Assembly (NCBI GenBank): GCA_903828785.1
Contig: CAIKNP010000016.1
Coordinates: forward strand, 1-64,000
DNA: 64,000 nucleotides
Reading direction: 5' to 3'
Source: an uncultured Actinomycetes bacterium
Lineage (GTDB): Bacteria > Actinomycetota > Acidimicrobiia > Acidimicrobiales > RAAP-2
The notes under the pieces were generated by a model. That model was not told the origin of the DNA. It searched no databases and was given only the letters and a program-made list of their open reading frames with translations. Position numbers and translations under genes: made by a program. Position 1 is the stretch's first letter. Every line of letters starts with the position of its first letter. This document shows positions 53,017-62,138 of this stretch, in pieces.

Positions 53017-54078
53017 TCATGCATTGAGGTGACGAGCCAGCCAGTCAGCGCTCTGCGACCGGTGGTGATTGATCACATTGGCGCAACCGTGGTTGCCCTC
53101 GGGGAGCATCCACACTTCAGAAGGCCCGACCGTTTCGTTCGCCAATCGTTGGCCGTCAGTGGGCGGGAAGAGACGGTCGCGAGCCCCCATAATGACCAAG
53201 AGCGGCTCGGTGATGTTGCCGCTCACTCCTTCGAGCGTCAGGTCCTGTGCCCGCAGGGCCGCCTCTTCCATGGTGGACGACCCCGAACGTACCTGGAAGG
53301 CTCGCCGCGTGAGGGGGTTGAGGCCGTTCCAGGCCGCGCCGAAGTCGTAGGGCCCGGAAAGAGCGATAGTGGCGCGCACCGCCAGTCCCGCGGCGGCCAC
53401 GCGAGCTGCGTAATAAGCACCGAGACTGACTCCCCAAACACCGATGCGGTCATCATCCACACGGTCAAAGGTGCGCAGGTGGCGAAGTACGACCTCCCCA
53501 ACCTCACTCCAGTCCGGCTCAATAGGGAGGTACCACTCAACCTCGCCCTGCCCCGGCCCGTCGCAGGCGAAGGTGGCCATGCCCCGGTGAAGAAAACTTC
53601 GTTCAACTTCGCGCAGTTCTTCCTTGGTCGAGTCCAAGCCAGGAATCAACCAAACAGTAGGGAAGGGCCCGGGACCTTGGGGTATACGTACGACACCCAC
53701 GAGGCGCTGGCCACGAAAGGGAATTTCGACTCGCTCTCCCGCGGGATCGAGGTGGGGCAGGGCCCGGGTGAGCGCGTCAGCCGCTCGATTACTCGCGAGG
53801 CGAGCCTGATCACGATCGTGGACGAAGAGAAACTTGGCGAAGTGAAAGTAGGTGGCGGCGCGCGCAAAGTGTTCACCTGCGGTCCGGGTGCTCTCTTGTT
53901 CGAGGGCGATAGCGGCCAGTTCGAGGTAGCTTTCGGCCCCGGTACTCCACGCCTGACACCACTCACCCCAGGACTGCAGCGGCGCCGTGATGCTGGCGAA
54001 ATCAGAGGCGTCGACACCGTTGGCGGTGAAGCGGGGTCCCCAGTGAGCAATTGCGGTGGTCAATAAATCGTCAGCCAC
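53017..54078 (-). CDS. Alpha/beta hydrolase, C-C hydrolase / prolyl-oligopeptidase-like type
   Basis: A 353-aa two-part hydrolase. A helical N-terminal region (about residues 1-105) precedes the alpha/beta core. The triad is visible: Ser in GVSLGAY (near residue 216), Asp in MGARDRLFPPTDG and His in PEGNHGCANV. The architecture resembles 2,6-dihydropseudooxynicotine hydrolase and related enzymes that split C-C bonds next to a ketone, and FrsA-like esterases. It is first in the operon with E2 and TetR. Confidence 0.83.
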   Translation of the reverse strand: MADDLLTTAIAHWGPRFTANGVDASDFASITAPLQSWGEWCQAWSTGAESYLELAAIALEQESTRTAGEHFARAATYFHFAKFLFVHDRDQARLASNRAADALTRALPHLDPAGERVEIPFRGQRLVGVVRIPQGPGPFPTVWLIPGLDSTKEELREVERSFLHRGMATFACDGPGQGEVEWYLPIEPDWSEVGEVVLRHLRTFDRVDDDRIGVWGVSLGAYYAARVAAAGLAVRATIALSGPYDFGAAWNGLNPLTRRAFQVRSGSSTMEEAALRAQDLTLEGVSGNITEPLLVIMGARDRLFPPTDGQRLANETVGPSEVWMLPEGNHGCANVINHHRSQSADWLARHLNA

Positions 54079-54242
54079 AATTTCCCCCTAACTCAATCGC
54101 ACGTGCTGGAAACCAATTCTGACCAGTGATTGCCCACGGAGGGCCTTAATTCTTTTAATTGATTGGAAAAGATTTCACAAGTTCAACTCGTGGAGCGTCG
54201 CACGGAAGTGAATTACGATAAGCGAATCGCTCATCGAGCGGT

Positions 54243-54275
54243 CGTTGCGAAAACCTATGGGGGATGTTCGCAACG
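54243..54275. promoter_or_regulatory. Inverted repeat upstream of the importer operon
   Basis: CGTTGCGAA-N15-TTCGCAACG has perfect 9-bp arms and ends 24 bases before the ATG of the substrate-binding protein. TACGAT at 54214-54219 could be the -10 element, which would put the repeat in the 5' leader. It is a candidate operator for the TetR regulator or a leader hairpin. Confidence 0.5.
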
Positions 54276-54299
54276 TCAACTAGTAGTGGGGGAATAAAG

Positions 54300-55550
54300 A
54301 TGAAGAAGAACGCAATGGCCTTGCGATCACTCGGCATCATTGGAGTGGCCGCAGCCACTCTGTTGACCATGTCGACCGTTAGTGGAGCAGCACCGAAGGC
54401 ACGCGGAACCGCCAGTGTCATCAAAATTGGTATTTCGCTGTCCTTGTCTGGTGACTTCTCGGCCGACGGCATCGCGTACAAGCAGGGCTACCAGCTCTGG
54501 GCAAAAGACGTCAACGCGGCGGGTGGTCTTATGGGGCACCCCGTCCAGTTAGTAATCCTGTCCGACGCCTCGGATCCCACTCAAGTGGTCACTAATTACA
54601 AGACCTTGATTTCAACCGACCACGTGAACTTGGTGTTCGGACCTTTCTCTAGTCTCTTGACCTTGCCATCGGCTGAAGCAGTTTCTCGCTACGGCTACGC
54701 CATGGTCGAAGGTGCTGGTGGGGCCCCATCGGTTTTTAGTGCCAACTTGAAGAACGTCTTTGACGTGACACTGCCCGTGGCCTTTGACTTGCAGCCCTTT
54801 GCGAAGTGGGTGAAGGCCTTGCCCTCAGCAACACGTCCCAAGTCAATTTTTTACGTGACGTCAAACGACCCTTTCACCCAGCCCGTTGTCGACACCGCTC
54901 GCTCCATGATCGGTAGTTCGATTAAGAGTGTCGGTCACTTGGTCTTCCCATCGGAAGCGACGGACTGGAAGTCCATCGCGGACCAGGTCGCGACTGCCAA
55001 GCCCGACGCCGTCGTTCTGGGCTCGGTTGACGTACCCACCGTTTCCGCCTTCATGCTGGCCTTTCAGCAAATGCACTACACGCCGAAGATTTTCGTGTGC
55101 ACGGCCGGTCCCGACCAGGGCAGGGCCTTCACTTCCGCGGTGGGCGCCAAGAACGCGGACGGCATGATGGTCCCCAACTCGTGGTACGGCGGGTCAGTTA
55201 ACCCGATGTCCAAGCGGATGGTTTCGGAGTACGTTACGCAGTATGGTGGCACCGCTTCTGGTGTGAACGCCGACATTGCCGAGGCTTACTCGGTCGGTCA
55301 GACGGTGGCCGCCGCGGTGAAGGCCACGGGTGGCACCGACAACGCCAAGATCATGACCTACCTGCACTCGGGCGTGACCATCGCCACGGTACAGGGCGCG
55401 GTCAAGTTCAATAGCCTGGGTGAGAATCTGTCCCAGACCGCGTACACCTTCCAGTGGCAAAAGGCCGGCACCGCATTCGTGCAGGTCAACCCCGTTGGTG
55501 ACAAGGCGTCGGTGGCTATTGAATACCCGAAGAACGCGTGGGGTAAGTAA
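54300..55550 (+). CDS. livK: ABC importer substrate-binding protein (Leu/Ile/Val or amide type)
   Basis: A 416-aa periplasmic-binding-fold type I protein. The signal peptide is at about 1-28, ending near SGAAP, and the family start IKIGISLSLSGDFSADG follows at about residue 40. It belongs to the HAAT family that binds branched amino acids, amides, urea or aromatic acids; the ligand cannot be read. ATG 54300 follows GTGGGGGA. It heads the operon with four further importer genes and four catabolic genes. Confidence 0.92.
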   Translation: MKKNAMALRSLGIIGVAAATLLTMSTVSGAAPKARGTASVIKIGISLSLSGDFSADGIAYKQGYQLWAKDVNAAGGLMGHPVQLVILSDASDPTQVVTNYKTLISTDHVNLVFGPFSSLLTLPSAEAVSRYGYAMVEGAGGAPSVFSANLKNVFDVTLPVAFDLQPFAKWVKALPSATRPKSIFYVTSNDPFTQPVVDTARSMIGSSIKSVGHLVFPSEATDWKSIADQVATAKPDAVVLGSVDVPTVSAFMLAFQQMHYTPKIFVCTAGPDQGRAFTSAVGAKNADGMMVPNSWYGGSVNPMSKRMVSEYVTQYGGTASGVNADIAEAYSVGQTVAAAVKATGGTDNAKIMTYLHSGVTIATVQGAVKFNSLGENLSQTAYTFQWQKAGTAFVQVNPVGDKASVAIEYPKNAWGK

Positions 55551-55553
55551 CTC

Positions 55554-56444
55554 TTGCACGCATCTGGCGCAGCACTCGTGGGTGCCCTGACTGACGGGGT
55601 ACTCACGGGTTCGGTCTACGCACTGATGGCAACGGGGCTAACCCTGGTCTTTGGTGTTATGGACATAATCAACGTGGCGCAGGGAATCTTCGTGATTCTC
55701 GGGGCCTACCTCAGCTACACCTTGCAGGTGCACTTTGGTATTGACCTTTTCCTCGGTCTCTTGATCACGATTCCCACCATGTTTTTGGTGGGAATCGTGA
55801 TCGAGCGGGCCTTTTTGGCCCGACTGAAGGGACCAGAAAAGACCGCAATGTCAATTCTGGTGACCTACGCCATTTCCTTGGTCATCGAGGGATTGCTGAA
55901 TGAGATTTTCTCTGTCAACAACGTCCAACTGAGTGCGTCATACGTCAACGAGTCCTTCAAACTGTTCGGCATCTACCTGCCCTACATCTACCTTGACGGC
56001 TTCCTTCTCGCGATAGGGCTCCTAGGGGCCCTCTACTTCATGTTGTACCGAACGCGCTTCGGAGCATCCATACGAGCGTCATTAGCCGATCAATCAGCCG
56101 CGGCGCTCGTGGGAATTGACGTAAAGAAGGTATCGACCATCTGCTTCGGCATAGGCATTGCCGTCACGGCCGCGGGTGGGATGATTTTCGGAGCAACGAA
56201 TTCATTCAACGCATCAACCAGCTACGACCTCATTTCCCGTCTGCTGACAATCATCGTCCTTGGCGGGATGGGTTCTTTGGCGGGAGCGCTCGTGGCGGGC
56301 ATTCTCATGGTCACCCTGGAAGACCTCGTAGGAGTTTTGTGGTCACCGGTGTGGTCGACGATGTCCTTCTTTGTTGTGCTCATTATCGTGCTGTCGCTGC
56401 GTCCGCAAGGCCTCTTCGGCAAGCAGTCTGCGCGCGTTGCCTAA
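55554..56444 (+). CDS. livH: ABC importer permease, LivH type
   Basis: A 296-aa permease with eight or so TM segments and the LivH features GLTLVFGVMDIINVAQG near residue 27 and GGMGSLAGALVAG near 245. It starts at TTG 55554, three bases after livK. Its stop and the next ATG share a base (TAATG). Confidence 0.93.
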   Translation: MHASGAALVGALTDGVLTGSVYALMATGLTLVFGVMDIINVAQGIFVILGAYLSYTLQVHFGIDLFLGLLITIPTMFLVGIVIERAFLARLKGPEKTAMSILVTYAISLVIEGLLNEIFSVNNVQLSASYVNESFKLFGIYLPYIYLDGFLLAIGLLGALYFMLYRTRFGASIRASLADQSAAALVGIDVKKVSTICFGIGIAVTAAGGMIFGATNSFNASTSYDLISRLLTIIVLGGMGSLAGALVAGILMVTLEDLVGVLWSPVWSTMSFFVVLIIVLSLRPQGLFGKQSARVA

Positions 56445-57454
56445 TGACCGAGCGCTCAACTCCCCGCTGGCGCCAAGCATCCACTGCTGTGTGGCTGGTG
56501 GCGGGACTCTTGGCCCTGCTCTTTCCGGTCTTGGAGCACAACGCCGCGTACCAACAGATTGGTGTCTACACCCTAATTTTTACGGCCTGTGCGACGTCTT
56601 GGAATATGTTTTCGGGTTACTCGGGCTACGTCAACTTGGGGGCGGGGGTTTCGTACGGTACGGGTGCTTACACGATGGCTATCGTTTCACGTCACCTCGA
56701 TCCCAACAACGCCCAAGGTGGTGCTTCTCTCTTCTGGGTCTGTCTCCTGTCGGGCGTGGCTGCAATGGTGGTCGCCTATCCAATTGGTCTCGTTGCGCTG
56801 CGTGTTCGCCGTCACACCTTCGTGGTCATCACAATCGCCATCTTCTTCACTTTTCAGCTCATCGCCATTAATGCGAGCTTTACCGGGGGAACGGGTGGGC
56901 TCTTCTTGCCCTATATTCCCTGGAACGCTAGCTACTACGACGTCCCCTTCTATTACGTCGGCTTGGCCATGGTTATCTTCGCCATTGTGCTTTCGGCCCT
57001 GGTTCGTCGTAGTCGCTTCGGCCTGCAACTCTTGGCAATACGCGACGATGAAGACCGCGCCATGGGCCTCGGCGTCGAGGTCGGGAAAATCAAGCTGACG
57101 GGTTACGTCATGTCCGCTTTCACCATCGGCATGTGCGGCGGCCTCTTCGCCCTGCTTCAGGGGCAGATCTATCCTCAGTTCGTCTTCAATCCACTGTTTG
57201 ACATTTCGATCGCCCTGATGTGTTTCTTTGGTGGCTTTGGAACTTTGGTTGGACCAATTCTCGGTGCGGTGGTCCTCGAGAGTTCGCAGCAGTATTTGAC
57301 GGTGCAGTACTCCAACGGATCGCTCTACCTGATTCTGTTCGGAGCCCTATTCCTAGTCGTCATTCTCTTCATGCCCCAGGGCATTGTCGTGTTTATTCGC
57401 CAAAAGCGTAAGCAGCGGTCCGATCGACGAATCGCTGCGCTGGGGGCCCAATGA
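56444..57454 (+). CDS. livM: ABC importer permease, LivM type
   Basis: A 336-aa permease with about ten TM segments and the LivM features SWNMFSGYSGYVNLGAGVSYG, GLQLLAIRDDEDRAMGLGVE and FFGGFGTLVGPILGAVVLE. ATG 56444 is coupled to livH; the open frame extends into livH. It overlaps livG by 4 bases. Confidence 0.93.
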   Translation: MTERSTPRWRQASTAVWLVAGLLALLFPVLEHNAAYQQIGVYTLIFTACATSWNMFSGYSGYVNLGAGVSYGTGAYTMAIVSRHLDPNNAQGGASLFWVCLLSGVAAMVVAYPIGLVALRVRRHTFVVITIAIFFTFQLIAINASFTGGTGGLFLPYIPWNASYYDVPFYYVGLAMVIFAIVLSALVRRSRFGLQLLAIRDDEDRAMGLGVEVGKIKLTGYVMSAFTIGMCGGLFALLQGQIYPQFVFNPLFDISIALMCFFGGFGTLVGPILGAVVLESSQQYLTVQYSNGSLYLILFGALFLVVILFMPQGIVVFIRQKRKQRSDRRIAALGAQ

Positions 57455-58221
57455 GTTCGTTAATTGAAGTGCGCAACGTCGCCAAGGCCTTCGGCGGTGT
57501 GCGGGCCTTGGATGGAGCCACCCTCAACGTAGCCAAGGGGTCCATTACTGGACTCATCGGACCAAACGGCTCGGGTAAAACCACCTTGTTCAACGTCATA
57601 ACTGGTTACGTAAAGGCGGACTCCGGAACGGTGTCGTTTAATGGTCAGGACATTACCGGCGCGCGCCCTGACGCCGTCTTTGCGCTCGGGGTGGGTCGGA
57701 CTTTCCAAATTACTCGAATCTTTTCACGGATTTCGGTGCTGGAAAACATGCTCGTCGCTTCCCAGCGCAAGGAATCGTGGATTCGTGGCCTCACGAGAGG
57801 AATGAGTTCGGCAGAGGAAATCGATAACGCGATGACCTGGTTGCATTTCGTGGGCCTCGGCGCAAAATCGCACCTGGAAGCCGGCTCCCTTTCCTACGGA
57901 CAGCGCAAGTTGCTCGAACTCGCGTACATTTTGGTCGCCAACCCCGACGTGATTCTGCTGGACGAACCCGCGGGTGGGGTTAATTTGACCTTGATTAATG
58001 ACATCAGTGAGAAGATTCAAGCGCTGAATGAGCAGGGCAAGACCTTCTTAATCGTCGAACACAACATGGAGTTCGTGATGAAGATTTGCCACTCGGTGAC
58101 CGTTATGCATCAGGGCAAGGATCTAACGGAGGGTTCGCCCGAGCAGGTGCGGTCGAACCCCGCCGTCCTTGATGCGTATCTCGGTGGTGCTGATGAAGGT
58201 GACGACGAGGTGGGCGCATGA
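57451..58221 (+). CDS. livG: ABC importer ATP-binding protein, LivG type
   Basis: A 256-aa ATPase with Walker A GPNGSGKTT near residue 38, signature LSYGQRKLLEL, Walker B VILLDEPAGGVN and a switch His in IVEHNMEF. The Tyr in the signature is typical of LivG proteins. It overlaps livF by 4 bases. Confidence 0.94.
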   Translation: MSSLIEVRNVAKAFGGVRALDGATLNVAKGSITGLIGPNGSGKTTLFNVITGYVKADSGTVSFNGQDITGARPDAVFALGVGRTFQITRIFSRISVLENMLVASQRKESWIRGLTRGMSSAEEIDNAMTWLHFVGLGAKSHLEAGSLSYGQRKLLELAYILVANPDVILLDEPAGGVNLTLINDISEKIQALNEQGKTFLIVEHNMEFVMKICHSVTVMHQGKDLTEGSPEQVRSNPAVLDAYLGGADEGDDEVGA

Positions 58222-58970
58222 CCAACAGCCCCTACGTGTCCTTTTCTGGGGTGTTCGCTGGCTACGGTGGCGGTGACGTCCTAAAAGATGTCACTTTTAA
58301 CGTTCCCCAAGGTGGTATCACGACCATCGTCGGTCCGAACGGGTCTGGCAAATCCACCTTGCTCAAAACTGTTTCTGGCTTGGTGCGTCCACGGGCCGGC
58401 GAGATTGTTTTTAAGGGTCAGAATCTGGTGGGGAAGTCGGCGCGCGATATTTTACGCCTCGGTGTCGTCCAAGTTCCCCAGAACCACAGTCTCTTTCGAG
58501 AGATGTCGGTTGAAGAAAACGTTGAACTGGGCGCTTTTCTGGTTCGTGATCGCAACGTCATTGCGAAGCGACTAAGCGTCATCAAGGAAATGTTCCCCAT
58601 CGTCGCCGAGCGCTCGAAGGATAAGGCTGGTTCCCTGTCGGGTGGACAGCAGCGTCTCGTCGAGTTCGCCCGCTGCCTCATGCTCGAACCAGACCTCGTC
58701 GTACTGGACGAACCGTCCATGGGTCTTGATCCCAAGACGTTGAAGTCGATGTTTGCCACTGTCAAGATGATGAATGAGGCGGGGCGGACCGTGCTCTTGG
58801 TCGAGCAGAACGCGCGCCAGGCCTTGAAGCTCTCGGACTTCGGAGTCGTACTCGAAAACGGACACGTTCGTTTATCGGGGTCGGGATCTGAGGTCTTGAA
58901 TCACCCCGAAATTGGAGCCCTCTACCTGGGTGGCACCATAACCAAGGCAAGTAATGAAAGCGAGCAGTGA
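58218..58970 (+). CDS. livF: ABC importer ATP-binding protein, LivF type
   Basis: A 250-aa ATPase with Walker A GPNGSGKST near residue 37, signature LSGGQQRLVEFAR, Walker B LVVLDEPSMGLDP and LVEQNARQAL. It completes the five-component importer. The next gene starts one base after its stop codon. Confidence 0.94.
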   Translation: MTNSPYVSFSGVFAGYGGGDVLKDVTFNVPQGGITTIVGPNGSGKSTLLKTVSGLVRPRAGEIVFKGQNLVGKSARDILRLGVVQVPQNHSLFREMSVEENVELGAFLVRDRNVIAKRLSVIKEMFPIVAERSKDKAGSLSGGQQRLVEFARCLMLEPDLVVLDEPSMGLDPKTLKSMFATVKMMNEAGRTVLLVEQNARQALKLSDFGVVLENGHVRLSGSGSEVLNHPEIGALYLGGTITKASNESEQ

Positions 58971-58971
58971 G

Positions 58972-59889
58972 ATGAAGCAGACTCTGGGTTGGATTGGGTG
59001 CGGTCGTATGGGGACGGCGATGGCCGGGCGGCTCATCGCGGCCGGTAATGACGTGACGGTGCAAAATCGTACCCGCGCGAAGGCCGAGGCCCTTAGTTCG
59101 CACGTCGTGGACGCGCCCGCGGACCTCGCCGACCGCGACATTGTTTTCATCATGGTCTCAGCGAACGATGATTTGATCGAGGTCACCACTGGACCCAGTG
59201 GATTGCTGACCAACCCTAACCATGTTCCCAAGGTCGTCGTCGACTGTTCGACCGTTTCCACTGAAGCCTCGGCTATCGTGCGAGCCGCCTGCGCGCAGCG
59301 CGGCGTCTCCTTCTTAGCCGCGCCCATAAGTGGAAATCCCAAGGTCGTGTCGTCGGGTAAGGCAACTCAGGCGGTCTCGGGTAGCCGAGAGGCCTACGAC
59401 GTCGCCAAGCCCTACTTGGAGCAGATTTCCACGTCCGCCGTTTACGTCGGTGACGACGAGGTGGCTCGTCTGGTAAAAATTTGCCACAACATGATGCTCG
59501 GTATTGTTACCCAGGCCATGGCGGAAATTACCGTGCTGGCGGAAAAGGGTGGCATCAAACGCAGTGCTTGGCTGGAGTTTTTAAATGCCTCGGTGATGGG
59601 TTCGACCTTCACCAAGTACAAGTCACCCGCCTTCGTCAATCTGGATTTCACCCCCACCTTCACGCCAACCTTGCTGCGCAAAGATTTCGACCTAGGCATG
59701 AAGGCGGCCTACGAACTCGATGTTGCGATGCCGGTCTCGGCCCTGTGTACCGAGCTTGTTAAGGCCACCGTCGGTGCCGGCTACACCGACGATTTTGCCG
59801 TTTTGCTGCTCGAGGCGGCCCGGGCGTCGGGACTCGTGATGGAGGCGGAGAACATCGCGGTCGATGATGGGCTGTCGGGGTCGAACTGA
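58972..59889 (+). CDS. Beta-hydroxyacid dehydrogenase (HIBADH/GlxR-like)
   Basis: A 305-aa NAD(P)-binding enzyme. The Rossmann motif GWIGCGRMGTAMAGRL is at residues 6-21, the substrate-binding segment reads AAPISGNPKVVSSG (usually DAPVSGG), and the catalytic Lys lies in LVKICHNMMLG near residue 168. The family oxidises 3-hydroxyisobutyrate or reduces tartronate semialdehyde; the altered SG-motif leaves the substrate open. ATG 58972 is preferred over 58954, which would overlap livF. Confidence 0.87.
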   Translation: MKQTLGWIGCGRMGTAMAGRLIAAGNDVTVQNRTRAKAEALSSHVVDAPADLADRDIVFIMVSANDDLIEVTTGPSGLLTNPNHVPKVVVDCSTVSTEASAIVRAACAQRGVSFLAAPISGNPKVVSSGKATQAVSGSREAYDVAKPYLEQISTSAVYVGDDEVARLVKICHNMMLGIVTQAMAEITVLAEKGGIKRSAWLEFLNASVMGSTFTKYKSPAFVNLDFTPTFTPTLLRKDFDLGMKAAYELDVAMPVSALCTELVKATVGAGYTDDFAVLLLEAARASGLVMEAENIAVDDGLSGSN

Positions 59890-61136
59890 TGGAAGGATTT
59901 GGTCCAGTCATTCACGCACCTGGCCATATGGGTGTGGACTACGAAGAACGTGTCGACTTTGACCGGCTTCGTAACTACCGCCTCGGTCGGGCCCGCGAGG
60001 CACTCGAGAAGTCCGAATTCGGAGCGATTTTGCTCTTTGATTTTTACAACATCCGTTACGTGTCGGGCACGTGGGTGGGCGGCGCGCTCGGGGACAAAAT
60101 GACCCGCTACTGCCTGCTAACGCGCGGCGGTGAGCCCATCGTCTGGGACTTCGGATCCGCGGCGCGACACCATAAGTTGTACTCGCCTTGGCTGGAGCCG
60201 GACAATTGTCGAGCGGGAATGCTTGGTATGCGAGGAGCTATCGCTCCCAAGGCCGGACTCTTCGAAATTGCGGTCAAGGAGCTGGCGGGCTTGTTGCGGG
60301 ACGCCGGTGTGGCCGATCAGCCCGTTGGCATCGACATCATTGAATTGCCAATGTTGTTTGAGCTGCAAAAGAACGGAATTGACGTTCGCGATGCGCAGCA
60401 GACCATGCTGGATGCTCGCGTGATCAAGAATCAAGACGAGCTGATGCTGCTCAGCCAAGCGGCCGCGATGGTCGACGGGGTGTACCAAGACATCTTTGAA
60501 GCCCTAAAGCCCGGCGTTCGAGAGAACGAAATCGTGGCGCTCGCTAACAAGCGACTCTACGAAATGGGCTCGGACCAAGTCGAAGCCATCAACGCCATTT
60601 CGGGTGAACGCTGTAACCCGCACCCGCATAACTTCACCGACCGCATCATTCGCCCGGGCGACCAAGCCTTTTTTGACATTATCCACTCCTATAACGGCTA
60701 CCGCACCTGCTACTACCGCACCTTGGCGGTAGGGTCGGCGACCGCGCCACAACACGCCGCCTTTTCGCAGGCGCGCGAGTGGATGGATAAGGCGATTGAT
60801 CTAGTGCAACCGGGCAATACCACCGACCAAATTGCCCTGGCGTGGCCGGCCGCCACCGAGTTCGGTTTCCCCAACGAGATGGCGGCGTTCGGCTTGCAAT
60901 TCGGCCACGGTTTGGGCCTAGGACTGCACGAACGTCCGATTATTTCCCGTCTAAACTCAATTGCTGATCCTATTGAGCTCAAGGTTGGCATGGTCTTCGC
61001 GCTGGAGACGTACTGCCCAGCCACGGATGGCCAGTCGGCGGCTCGCCTGGAAGAAGAGGTCGTCGTGACCGAGACGGGGCCGGCTATTTTGACGAAGTTC
61101 CCCTGCCAAAAATTAATGATTGCCAACGAGTATTAG
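59889..61136 (+). CDS. M24-fold (creatinase/aminopeptidase P-like) protein lacking one metal ligand
   Basis: A 415-aa pita-bread-fold protein with an N-terminal creatinase-type domain (about 25-175). The C-terminal domain keeps D263, H340 (FGHGLGLGLHERP), E373 and E388. The second metal Asp of the canonical D-x10-D-x-T-R-T motif is C274 (GYRTCYYRT). The loss makes ordinary dinuclear peptidase activity doubtful. Non-peptidase relatives include creatinase, ectoine hydrolase and the DMSP lyase DddP. Its ATG overlaps the preceding stop by one base (TGATG). Confidence 0.85.
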   Translation: MEGFGPVIHAPGHMGVDYEERVDFDRLRNYRLGRAREALEKSEFGAILLFDFYNIRYVSGTWVGGALGDKMTRYCLLTRGGEPIVWDFGSAARHHKLYSPWLEPDNCRAGMLGMRGAIAPKAGLFEIAVKELAGLLRDAGVADQPVGIDIIELPMLFELQKNGIDVRDAQQTMLDARVIKNQDELMLLSQAAAMVDGVYQDIFEALKPGVRENEIVALANKRLYEMGSDQVEAINAISGERCNPHPHNFTDRIIRPGDQAFFDIIHSYNGYRTCYYRTLAVGSATAPQHAAFSQAREWMDKAIDLVQPGNTTDQIALAWPAATEFGFPNEMAAFGLQFGHGLGLGLHERPIISRLNSIADPIELKVGMVFALETYCPATDGQSAARLEEEVVVTETGPAILTKFPCQKLMIANEY

Positions 61137-61145
61137 GAGTCTGAA

Positions 61146-62138
61146 GTGACGATAGAAACCCTCGATCTCGACGCCAAGGTCGGCCTCTACCAAGCGCAGG
61201 TTGAACTTCGCCAGTTCGAGAAGCGCGCGTACGACTTGTTCCTTGAGAACTTCGTCAAGGGGACGAGCCATCTCTCCCTCGGCCAAGAAGCCATCGCGGC
61301 CGGCTTCGCCGCCGCCATGCGCCAAGACGACTACACCTTCGCCACTTACCGTGGTCACGCTCACACGCTGGCTCGTGGCGTCACCATGACTGCAGTATTG
61401 GCCGAGCTGATGGGTCGAACGAATGGCCTGATGGCTGGTAAGGGTGGCTCGATGCACCTCACCAGCGTCGAGCACGGGGTAATGGGTTCCTACGCCATCA
61501 TCGGCGCGCACTTGCCCATCGCCTGCGGTGCCGCCTGGTCGGCCCAGTATCGCGGCAGTGGCCAAGTAGCGGTCTGCTTCTTCGGTGACGGTACGACCAA
61601 CATCGGGGCGTTTCACGAGGCGCTCAACTTCGCCGCCATTTGGAAACTGCCAGTGGTCTTTGTCTGCGAAAACAACTTGTGGATGGAGTACACCCGAACG
61701 ACCGACATTACGGCGGTCGAGCACCCCGCGGCGGACCGCGCCAGCGCCTACGGTATGGAGCGCATTTTGGTTGACGGCAACGACGTCGACGCCGTCTTCG
61801 AAGTCGCCAAAACCGCAATCGATCGTGCTCGCGCTGGTGAAGGACCCAGCATGATTGAGGCCCTGACCTACCGCCAGGCTGGCCACAGTCGAGCCGACCC
61901 GGGTAAGTACCGTCCCGATGAGGAAGTTGCGGAGTGGTTGGCCAAGGACCCAATCCCCATGTACCACGCTCGGCTCTTGTCCGAAGGAGTCAGCGAGGAA
62001 ACGCTCGCCGATATTGATCGCAAGGTCGCCGCGATGGTGGATCTGGCGACCGAGGAAGCGAAAGCCGGCGAAGCGCCCGGTAGGGAGTATTTAATGAAGG
62101 ATGTTTGGGCAGACGGAGGCTCCGCATGGCGCAATTAA
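61146..62138 (+). CDS. Thiamine-diphosphate 2-oxoacid/acetoin dehydrogenase E1 alpha
   Basis: A 330-aa E1 alpha of the pyruvate/acetoin dehydrogenase type. It has GTSHLSLGQEAIAAG, the YRGHAHTLARG loop, GKGGSMH and the ThDP motif GDGTTNIGAFHEALNFAA ending in VCENN. The sequence is closer to the PDH/acetoin group than to branched-chain E1. AGGAG precedes the GTG start. It overlaps E1 beta by 13 bases; the E2 partner is encoded 8 kb away on the other strand. Confidence 0.93.
   Translation: MTIETLDLDAKVGLYQAQVELRQFEKRAYDLFLENFVKGTSHLSLGQEAIAAGFAAAMRQDDYTFATYRGHAHTLARGVTMTAVLAELMGRTNGLMAGKGGSMHLTSVEHGVMGSYAIIGAHLPIACGAAWSAQYRGSGQVAVCFFGDGTTNIGAFHEALNFAAIWKLPVVFVCENNLWMEYTRTTDITAVEHPAADRASAYGMERILVDGNDVDAVFEVAKTAIDRARAGEGPSMIEALTYRQAGHSRADPGKYRPDEEVAEWLAKDPIPMYHARLLSEGVSEETLADIDRKVAAMVDLATEEAKAGEAPGREYLMKDVWADGGSAWRN

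Noticed and set aside
52312-54066. 584-codon open frame on the plus strand
   Set aside because: It lies antisense to the E2 and alpha/beta-hydrolase genes, which have complete catalytic motifs. The product is low-complexity and without domains; it is a GC-bias shadow.
59889-61136. DMSP lyase DddP
   Set aside because: The N-terminal layout resembles DddP, but the second metal Asp is Cys274 and the motif differs, so the specific name is not justified.
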